A stretch of DNA of 64,000 bases from Chitinophagaceae bacterium UBA1953. Lineage in GTDB: Bacteria > Bacteroidota > Bacteroidia > Chitinophagales > Chitinophagaceae. Numbering within the stretch: the first letter of the stretch is position 1; each line of letters begins with the position of its first letter. Location of the stretch: the NCBI GenBank assembly GCA_002336115.1, contig DDEN01000045.1, positions 62,001 through 126,000 on the forward strand, read 5' to 3'. Both the position numbers and the translations under genes were made by a program. Below are positions 50,506 through 57,224 of the stretch, piece by piece. A model generated the notes under the pieces. That model made no database searches, was not told the DNA's origin, and worked only from the letters and a program-made list of their open reading frames with translations.

Positions 50506-51738
50506 TCATTTCATAACCGGCATCTGCTGAATACTAACACCAAGTATTTGTTTAGATAATTGATCTATCACTGCTTCTGATCCTGTAAAATGGACTACCG
50601 TATGATGATGAATTAATGTTTCATTTGGTTTTAAAAAAGCTGCCGGTGAAACAGATTCCAGTTCATAAAACGGTCCCATTTGCGTACCGTTTTCTAATGG
50701 CCCGTCGTTATACGCATTAACAGCATCACCAACATAAGCAGGTTTATGACTATTCCATTCCTGGTTTAAATACTTTGCCTGTTTATCGTTCACCAAATCA
50801 AACAAAACAATCGTTAAAACCTTATTAATGAAATCGTAGCTGCCTAACAAATTGTTTGCAGCAATTGGTTTTATACCCAGCTTACCTCTAGATTTTCCAT
50901 CAGCTTTAAAAAAAAGATGATTGTTTTTCGATACAATTCTACTGGCTGGTATTTCCCCAAAGTAATTTGAAGTAACAGCATCTTTTACCGCAGCATTATA
51001 TGGAATAATAATTACTGTATTTTCTGATGGAGGAAACATATCAAGCATCCAGATACAGGGAGCACCTGATTCTTCATTCCATGAATTTACTCCAGTGTTT
51101 GTAATACCATTTTCAGTAGTATAGCCAACAGCTTTGATCGTTTTAGGTAAAGAAGCAATATTGAACAGCAAAGCAATTCCCTTATTATCAATCAAACTGA
51201 TCCTTCTCGTAATTGAAAGCCGGAAGTCTGTTCCGGAATAGTTTGTCAACTCAAGTTGTTTTGTTAATACAACCTCTTTATTTGTACTGCTTTTTAAAAG
51301 CCAGGGTTCATTGTCAATGCCTGATGGAGTTGTCCAATTCTCAAAAACCTGATTATCGCCTTTTTTAAAAAACAACGAATACTTGTTTCCCTCAGGGCCT
51401 AACCACAACCTGTTTTCACCTCCATAAGCATTCATATGTATATTGGGTTCGGCACTAAAAGCCTTATAGTTAATCCAGCCAAAGCTTTTACCGTTGCCTG
51501 CAGCTACGGTTGATGTAAAAACCTTAGCTTGATATTTTGCAGAAACAATAATCTTTGCACCCTTATTTGACAGAACAATTACGGAATCATATTTTTTTAA
51601 AAAGTTTAGATCATAAGCAAAACTTCCTGGCTTCAGAGTAATGGGAGCTTTTTCGGATAATGTTGGTTGTGCTGTACACATAATAGGACTTAAAATAATC
51701 AGCAGAATCGTTTCTTTAAACAATCGTTTTATACGCAT
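50506..51738 (-). CDS. DUF6786-like secreted protein
   Basis: 410 aa with signal peptide ending CTAQP (residue 24). The mature part, with MNAYGGENRLWLGPEGNKYS near residue 101 and NGITNTGVNSWNEESGAPC near residue 208, matches my memory of DUF6786, proteins frequently found in polysaccharide loci and of beta-sandwich mutarotase-like appearance. Function unknown. First gene of the fuc operon; a LacI-type operator lies seven bases upstream of its ATG. Confidence 0.7.
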   Translation of the reverse strand: MRIKRLFKETILLIILSPIMCTAQPTLSEKAPITLKPGSFAYDLNFLKKYDSVIVLSNKGAKIIVSAKYQAKVFTSTVAAGNGKSFGWINYKAFSAEPNIHMNAYGGENRLWLGPEGNKYSLFFKKGDNQVFENWTTPSGIDNEPWLLKSSTNKEVVLTKQLELTNYSGTDFRLSITRRISLIDNKGIALLFNIASLPKTIKAVGYTTENGITNTGVNSWNEESGAPCIWMLDMFPPSENTVIIIPYNAAVKDAVTSNYFGEIPASRIVSKNNHLFFKADGKSRGKLGIKPIAANNLLGSYDFINKVLTIVLFDLVNDKQAKYLNQEWNSHKPAYVGDAVNAYNDGPLENGTQMGPFYELESVSPAAFLKPNETLIHHHTVVHFTGSEAVIDQLSKQILGVSIQQMPVMK

Positions 51739-51745
51739 CTTTTTA

Positions 51746-51761
51746 GTTTAAACGTTTAAGC
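51746..51761. promoter_or_regulatory. LacI-type operator upstream of the fuc operon
   Basis: gtttaaacgtttaagc: differs from the palindrome at 52799 by one base. Lies between the regulator stop (51776) and the start at 51738. Confidence 0.75.
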
Positions 51762-51775
51762 AAAAAAGAAAAAAA

Positions 51776-52783
51776 TTATTCGCTCGTATGGTTTTCAACA
51801 AGGGTAGCATTTAACATTACATGATTAATTTTTTTTGCTGGTTTTTTAATTCGTTCAATAGCCAATTGAACTGCCATTTTACCCATTTCTTCCAAAGGTT
51901 GTTTTACAAATACCGGAGGCTTATCCAATACATCATACATGTCCGATTGATCGAATGCAATAACTGTTGGATATTTTTTAAGCTTATTTTGTATTTGCTT
52001 TAGTCGTTTTAACCCTTCTGCTGCTAGTGTATTGGTGGCAAAAAAAACAGCATCAACACTTTGCTCTCCAAATAACAATATATCCAACGCTTTCTCCAAA
52101 GAAGTTTTACTGTTAAATGCTACAGTTTGTATCCACTTCTTATTAACGGCAATTTGTCTGCCCCTGATTGCTTTTTTAAATCCCTTTATCCTCGCTTTCA
52201 TGTGAGGCAAAGATGTTTCATAAGCAATCATACCTATAGTAGAACACCCATTTTCAAAAGAATATTTTGTTGCAATAAATGCAGCTTGCTCATTATTCAA
52301 GCCAATGCTGTCGATTTCTAATGCCAAACATCGGTCAACCATCACAACAGGAATACCTTTATCGTAAAGAGCAATTAACTGGTTACTGGTGTCTTCTACC
52401 GGAGCAATAATAATCGCATCTACCTGATGATTAATAAGTACATCAAGCAACTTTGCAGACTTTGCTGCATTTTCGTCACTACTTCCAAATACCACTATAT
52501 ACCCGAATTTGGCAGCTTCATCTTCTATAATTCGTGCCAATTGAGAAAAGAAAGGGTTTGAAATATCAGCTACAATTAATCCGATTGTGTTTGTCTTTCC
52601 GCTTTTAAGGCTTTTAGCTATCTGGTTAGGGGTGTATCGCATTTCGGCAGCAATAGCTTTAATCTTTTTCGCCATTTCTTCACTAACTCTTGCTTGCTCA
52701 GCTTTGCCATTTAAAACATATGATACTAATGGAATGGAAACGTTCAATCGTTTGGCAATATCCTTTAGTAATACCTTTTTCAT
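51776..52783 (-). CDS. LacI family transcriptional regulator
   Basis: 335 aa. N-terminal helix-turn-helix VLLKDIAKRLNVSIPLVSYV at residues 4-23, hinge helix TPNQIAKSLKSGKTNTIGLI near residue 50, periplasmic-binding-like core (VADISNPFFSQLARIIEDEA, IGMIAYETSLPHMKARIKGF, VDAVFFATNTLAAEGLK). Likely represses until a sugar binds. The upstream frame extension to 52816 is rejected as it crosses the promoter and operator. The operator inside its own promoter implies autoregulation. Confidence 0.93.
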   Translation of the reverse strand: MKKVLLKDIAKRLNVSIPLVSYVLNGKAEQARVSEEMAKKIKAIAAEMRYTPNQIAKSLKSGKTNTIGLIVADISNPFFSQLARIIEDEAAKFGYIVVFGSSDENAAKSAKLLDVLINHQVDAIIIAPVEDTSNQLIALYDKGIPVVMVDRCLALEIDSIGLNNEQAAFIATKYSFENGCSTIGMIAYETSLPHMKARIKGFKKAIRGRQIAVNKKWIQTVAFNSKTSLEKALDILLFGEQSVDAVFFATNTLAAEGLKRLKQIQNKLKKYPTVIAFDQSDMYDVLDKPPVFVKQPLEEMGKMAVQLAIERIKKPAKKINHVMLNATLVENHTSE

Positions 52784-52787
52784 ACAA

Positions 52788-52818
52788 CAAATATAATAGC
52801 TTAAACGTTTAAGCAAAA
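52788..52818 (-). promoter_or_regulatory. Promoter of the LacI regulator with embedded operator
   Basis: Minus strand: TTTTG at 52814-52818, then the palindrome GCTTAAACGTTTAAGC at 52799-52814 filling the spacer, then TATATTTG at 52788-52795; 18-nt spacer and ATG four bases on. Repressor binding here would block the polymerase. Confidence 0.75.
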
Positions 52819-52833
52819 TTTAATTTTCCACAT

Positions 52834-52989
52834 TTATTTTTCGGGGTAATGATTTTCTTCGTTTCCTAAGGCGGTGGAATCCGTAATGATACCCTCTAAA
52901 ATTTGACGTTGTAACATAAGAACAGACCTAATTGCAAATTCAATAAGCGCTACAGAGACTGGTAATTCTAAACAAAAGATATTGAGCAT
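52834..52989 (-). CDS. Short ORF or gene remnant upstream of lacI
   Basis: 51-aa minus-strand frame (ATG 52987-52989, stop 52834-52836) that reads like protein: LPVSVALIEFAIRSVLMLQR then QILEGIITDSTALGNEENHY. An overlapping frame further upstream (52985-53060 region, ISLALEMVNRVHLYAKERK) also reads like protein, as if one gene were broken by a frameshift. No family recognised. No promoter seen. The remainder of 52990-53154 holds nothing else. Confidence 0.35.
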   Translation of the reverse strand: MLNIFCLELPVSVALIEFAIRSVLMLQRQILEGIITDSTALGNEENHYPEK

Positions 52990-53154
52990 TTCCTTTCTTT
53001 TGCATATAAATGAACCCGATTAACCATTTCAAGGGCTAACGATATTGCAACGGAATTTTTCAATTAGTAATAAACGCATTTTATATAAATGTCTCACTAT
53101 AAAATAGTAAAACATATTTTAATGCTTTACATTACACTATCAAACAGCCTTGGT

Positions 53155-53162
53155 TATATTTG
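53155..53162 (+). promoter_or_regulatory. -7 element (TATATTTG) for the oxidoreductase gene
   Basis: Exact TAnnTTTG, 19 nt before ATG 53182. Supports that start over the in-frame ATG at 53089. Confidence 0.5.
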
Positions 53163-53181
53163 CCTTATTAATATTACTTAC

Positions 53182-54153
53182 ATGCTTAAAGTAGCTGTTT
53201 TTGGCACAGGCCATCTCGGAAAGTTTCATCTTAACAACTGGCAGGAAATAGAAGGTATTCAATTGGTTGGTTTTTATGATCCCAGCGATCGTATAGCAAA
53301 AGCTGTTGAAGAAAAGTATCAACTGAAGCGCTTTACTAATCCTGAAGAGTTGATGACATTATGTGACATTGCAGATGTTGTTGCTCCAACCAATTATCAT
53401 TTCAATCTTTGTGAGCTTGCTGTACGCATGGGCAAACATGTTTTTGTTGAAAAGCCAATGTGCAATACAATGGAAGAAGCAAATGAACTGGTGAAATTGG
53501 TAAGAGAAGCAAATGTAAAACTGCAGGTTGGTCATGTGGAACGGTTTAATCCTGCATTCCTTGCCATTAAAGACCTGGAATTAAATCCCATGTTTGTAGA
53601 GGTGCATCGTCTTTCACAGTTTAACCCAAGGGGAACCGAAGTGAGTGTGATACTTGATTTGATGATTCATGATATTGACATTATTCTCAGTCTTGTAAAA
53701 AGTGATGTAAAACAAGTGCATGCAAACGGAGTTGCTGTTATGACCGACACCCCTGATATTGCCAACGTACGTATAGAATTCAACAACGGATGTGTGGCTA
53801 ATCTTACCAGCAGCCGCATAAGCATGAAGAAAATGCGGAAGATCCGGCTCTTCCAGAGAGATGCATACATTGGTGTTGATTTTCTTGAAAAGAAAGCTGA
53901 GATTATAAAAATGAAAACATCAAACGATAAAGATGCTTTCACTTTTGATATTGAAACAAACAATGGAAAGAAGACCATTGCTGTTTCTAACCCGGCAGTA
54001 AAAGAAGTAAATGCAATTAAAATGGAACTGGAACAGTTCAGGGATGCAATCTTGTACAACAAACCTGTTCCCGTTAGTGAAGTTGACGGACTAAGGGCAA
54101 TGGATGTGGCTCACCAGATTTTACAGAAGATTCAACGAACTACTTTAGCATAA
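53182..54153 (+). CDS. Gfo/Idh/MocA family oxidoreductase
   Basis: 323 aa NAD(P)-dependent sugar dehydrogenase family. VAVFGTGHLGKFHLNNW at residues 4-20 (Rossmann GxGxxG), ADVVAPTNYHFNLCELAV near residue 67, GKHVFVEKPMCNTMEEAN near residue 85 (conserved EKP), LQVGHVERFNPAF near residue 114 and LDLMIHDIDIILSL near residue 157. Sits directly before the glycosylphosphotransferase, so it may make a UDP-sugar precursor, although similar genes are also found near lipid A genes. Substrate unknown. Confidence 0.88.
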   Translation: MLKVAVFGTGHLGKFHLNNWQEIEGIQLVGFYDPSDRIAKAVEEKYQLKRFTNPEELMTLCDIADVVAPTNYHFNLCELAVRMGKHVFVEKPMCNTMEEANELVKLVREANVKLQVGHVERFNPAFLAIKDLELNPMFVEVHRLSQFNPRGTEVSVILDLMIHDIDIILSLVKSDVKQVHANGVAVMTDTPDIANVRIEFNNGCVANLTSSRISMKKMRKIRLFQRDAYIGVDFLEKKAEIIKMKTSNDKDAFTFDIETNNGKKTIAVSNPAVKEVNAIKMELEQFRDAILYNKPVPVSEVDGLRAMDVAHQILQKIQRTTLA

Positions 54154-54159
54154 TTGCTG

Positions 54160-55575
54160 ATGAAAAGTTCTCAGCGTATACAACCAGTATGGTATGTGTT
54201 GGCCGATTGGCTTGCGGCTTTGCTTGCATGGGGATTATTTTATTTCCTGCGCCGTGTTTTGCTTGGTGAAGCGAACGGAGTATTTGTACAGACACTTGAC
54301 AACAAATTTTTGCTGGGCATTTTGCTTGTTCCCTTATGCTGGCTTGTCCTTTATCACCTTGTTGGTACATACAGGAACCTTTATGAAAAATCAAGACTTA
54401 TAGAGTTAACAAATACATTTTCCGTTTGTTTACTGGGCTCAACAATTATTTTCTTTGTATTACTGCTCAATGACAAAATTAGCGAATATACTTTTTATTA
54501 TAAAGAAGCATTGCTCGTATTTGGATTGCAGTTTGGCTTTACCTGGATTTTCCGTTTTGTAATTCTCAACATTATCAAGCACCAGTTTATTACCGGGAAA
54601 GTAAAGATCAATACATTGATTATAGGCGGCAATAAAAATGCAGTTAAACTCTACAAAGAAATTGTAAATGCCAGAGAAACCCTTGGCTATTTCTTTGCCG
54701 GCTTTCTTTATCCCTCCGAAAATACTTCTAATGGTTTAAGCAAATACCTGAAGCCCTTAGGTACGATAAAAGATATTGAAGAAGTTCTAATGCAGTATAA
54801 AATTGAACAGATAATTATTGCAACAGAAGAACAGGAAAGAGCAAATACCGAACAATTACTGAGCCGTTTAAGTGAGCAGAATGTAAATATTAAACTTCTG
54901 CCCAACACAATTGATATTCTTTCAGGATCTGTACGCACAAGCAATGTATTTGGCGCTATGCTCATCGATTTCCATACAGGGATGATGAGTGAATGGCAGC
55001 AGAATGTAAAAAGACTGATTGATATTATAAGTTCAGTACTCGCATTGATTATTTTATTCCCGTTAATGCTGTTTGTTGCAATCAGGGTAAAGATTTCATC
55101 TTCCGGTCCAGTATTTTATTCGCAGGAAAGAGTTGGCCTAAAAGGAAAAGTCTTCCTGATCCATAAGTTTCGTTCAATGATTGTAGATGCAGAGAAAGAC
55201 GGCCCTGCATTATCATCTGAAACAGATTCACGAATTACAGCCTGGGGAAAAACAATGCGTAAATGGCGGCTTGACGAATTGCCTCAGTTCTGGAATATAT
55301 TAAAAGGCGAAATGAGCCTGGTAGGCCCAAGACCTGAACGAAGGTTTTATGTTAACAAAATTATTGAGCAGGCACCTTACTATCGCTTTTTGCTTAAAGT
55401 AAAGCCAGGTTTAACTTCATGGGGCATGGTAAAATTTGGCTATGCAGAAAATGTAGATGAAATGATTGAAAGAAGTAAATATGATCTGGTGTATATTGAA
55501 AATGTTTCGCTTGCGCTTGATGCAAAAATCATCATTCACACAATAAGGATTACCTTTCTTGGAAAAGGAAGATAA
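54160..55575 (+). CDS. Polyprenyl glycosylphosphotransferase (WcaJ type)
   Basis: 471 aa. Four N-terminal membrane segments (about 10-31, 48-68, 82-102, 113-132), a CoA-binding-like domain (about 145-265, LIIGGNKNAVKLYKEIVN), a fifth membrane helix (about 288-308) and the catalytic domain: SSSGPVFYSQERVGLKGK near residue 312, IHKFRSMIVDAEKDG near residue 333, RKWRLDELPQFWNILKGEMS near residue 366 and LVGPRPERR. Loads the first sugar phosphate on undecaprenyl phosphate for exopolysaccharide or surface glycan. Six bases after the oxidoreductase stop. Confidence 0.9.
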   Translation: MKSSQRIQPVWYVLADWLAALLAWGLFYFLRRVLLGEANGVFVQTLDNKFLLGILLVPLCWLVLYHLVGTYRNLYEKSRLIELTNTFSVCLLGSTIIFFVLLLNDKISEYTFYYKEALLVFGLQFGFTWIFRFVILNIIKHQFITGKVKINTLIIGGNKNAVKLYKEIVNARETLGYFFAGFLYPSENTSNGLSKYLKPLGTIKDIEEVLMQYKIEQIIIATEEQERANTEQLLSRLSEQNVNIKLLPNTIDILSGSVRTSNVFGAMLIDFHTGMMSEWQQNVKRLIDIISSVLALIILFPLMLFVAIRVKISSSGPVFYSQERVGLKGKVFLIHKFRSMIVDAEKDGPALSSETDSRITAWGKTMRKWRLDELPQFWNILKGEMSLVGPRPERRFYVNKIIEQAPYYRFLLKVKPGLTSWGMVKFGYAENVDEMIERSKYDLVYIENVSLALDAKIIIHTIRITFLGKGR

Positions 55576-55609
55576 ACAAAAGAAATACATCTAAACTAAA
55601 CCTGAATAA

Positions 55610-57181
55610 ATGAAAGCATTTTTAACAACACTTGCCATCTTATTATCGTTATCATTAACAGCTCAGCAAACTAACTGGCAGCAGGAAGTACATTATAAAA
55701 TTGATGTAAAACTTAACACCAAAGAAAAATCCATTAAAGCCTCTGAAGAGTTAGAATACATTAATCATTCGCCCGATACACTGACATATATCTGGTTTCA
55801 TATATGGCCCAACGCATATAAAAATGACAAGACGGCTCTTTATGAACAATATAAAGCAGGTGATAAAGAAGGTTTAAGTAAATTCAAAAAAGCAGTAAAA
55901 GGGTATATTGACAGTCTTGAGTTTAAAATTAATGGTATGATTGTTTCAACTGAACCTCATCCTGAAAACATTGATATTATAAAACTGATTCTTCCTAAAC
56001 CACTGTTACCCGGTGAAAAAATATCCATCACTACTCCATTTTATGTGAAGTTCCCAACTTATTTTTCAAGAAGCGGCTTTATTGATAATGCTTTTGCAGT
56101 TTGCCAATGGTATCCCAAACCTGCAGTTTACGATAGCAAAGGATGGCATCCTATTCCATACCTGAACATGGGCGAATATTACAGTGAATTCGGGTCATTT
56201 GATGTAAGCATTACTGTTCCTTCAAATTACGTGGTAGCAGCTACCGGCACTCTGCAAAATGCTGATGAACTTGCAAAAATGAAACAGGCAGGTGCTGTTA
56301 ACAAAACAAAAACAGAGGATTTTATTCAATACCAGCCCAACGACAATTTAACAACAAAAACACTTCGTTACACTGCTGAGAATGTACACGACTTTGCATG
56401 GTTTACTGATGATGATTTTGTTGTGCAGTACGATACGCTTGCGCTTCCTTCAGGAAAAGTAATTGATGCATTTACATTCTTCTCCAATAAAAAAAATACA
56501 GAATGGAAAAACAGCGTTGATTTTGTTGAAGATGCTGTAAGAAATTATTCAGCATGGATTGGCGAATACGCTTATCCGGTAGTTAATGCTGTAGAGGGCC
56601 CGGGCAATGTATCAAGTGGAGGCATGGAATACCCAATGGTTACGCTCATTACAAGCCCGGAAGCAAATACAGAATTGCTTGATGCTGTAATTACTCATGA
56701 AGTAGGTCATAACTGGTTTTACGGCATGCTTGCAAGCAACGAACGAGACTATCCCTGGATGGATGAAGGAATCAATACTTACTATCAGTTCAGGTATGAA
56801 GCTGAAAAATATAAATCAAACTCAATTTTCGGCAATTCGCTTCCTGCTGAAATAAAACAAAAAAGCACGGATGAATTTTTGGGGTTAATTTATAATGCGC
56901 TGAATGGTATTCCAATGGAAGAACCCATTTCTACCCCATCCGTTAATTTCCCGAATAAAGATGAATATGGCATGGTCATTTATATGAAAACAGCAATCTG
57001 GATGTTTTTACTTGAAAAAAGTGTTGGCAGAGTTGAATTAGATAAAGCAATGAAAGCCTATTTCGACAAATGGAAATTTCATCATCCTTATCCTGCAGAT
57101 TTTAAAGATGCTCTTGAGCAGAGCATTGGTTTAAAGCTTGATACTATTTTCAGCCTGCTAAATCAAAAGGGTAAATTATAG
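55610..57181 (+). CDS. M1 family metallopeptidase (short paralogue)
   Basis: 523 aa, signal peptide ending SLTAQ. N-terminal beta-saddle domain (ELEYINHSPDTLTYIWFHIW near residue 48) followed by the thermolysin-like domain with ITHEVGHNWFYGML: zinc ligand His363, catalytic Glu364, and the third ligand in WMDEGINTYYQ. The C-terminus stops at about residue 523 just after the peptidase domain. The next gene is a paralogue that goes on for 400 more residues, so this one is the stand-alone form. Likely periplasmic aminopeptidase. Confidence 0.9.
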   Translation: MKAFLTTLAILLSLSLTAQQTNWQQEVHYKIDVKLNTKEKSIKASEELEYINHSPDTLTYIWFHIWPNAYKNDKTALYEQYKAGDKEGLSKFKKAVKGYIDSLEFKINGMIVSTEPHPENIDIIKLILPKPLLPGEKISITTPFYVKFPTYFSRSGFIDNAFAVCQWYPKPAVYDSKGWHPIPYLNMGEYYSEFGSFDVSITVPSNYVVAATGTLQNADELAKMKQAGAVNKTKTEDFIQYQPNDNLTTKTLRYTAENVHDFAWFTDDDFVVQYDTLALPSGKVIDAFTFFSNKKNTEWKNSVDFVEDAVRNYSAWIGEYAYPVVNAVEGPGNVSSGGMEYPMVTLITSPEANTELLDAVITHEVGHNWFYGMLASNERDYPWMDEGINTYYQFRYEAEKYKSNSIFGNSLPAEIKQKSTDEFLGLIYNALNGIPMEEPISTPSVNFPNKDEYGMVIYMKTAIWMFLLEKSVGRVELDKAMKAYFDKWKFHHPYPADFKDALEQSIGLKLDTIFSLLNQKGKL

Positions 57182-57224
57182 GCACTACCGAAAGAACATA
57201 TTATTTTTGATAAAACCTCATTGA

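Noticed and set aside
52799..52814. Transposon end
   Set aside because: The palindrome repeats before a co-located operon and sits inside a promoter next to a LacI gene, so an operator explains it better.
38446..53181. Direct-repeat attachment site matching the tRNA-Asp 3' end
   Set aside because: No second copy of the T-arm/acceptor sequence was seen on the far side of the carbohydrate locus.
57182..57224. Broken full-length first M1 gene continued in the second
   Set aside because: The second gene has its own signal sequence and complete peptidase domain; the short gene ends cleanly after its peptidase domain, so they are paralogues, not halves.
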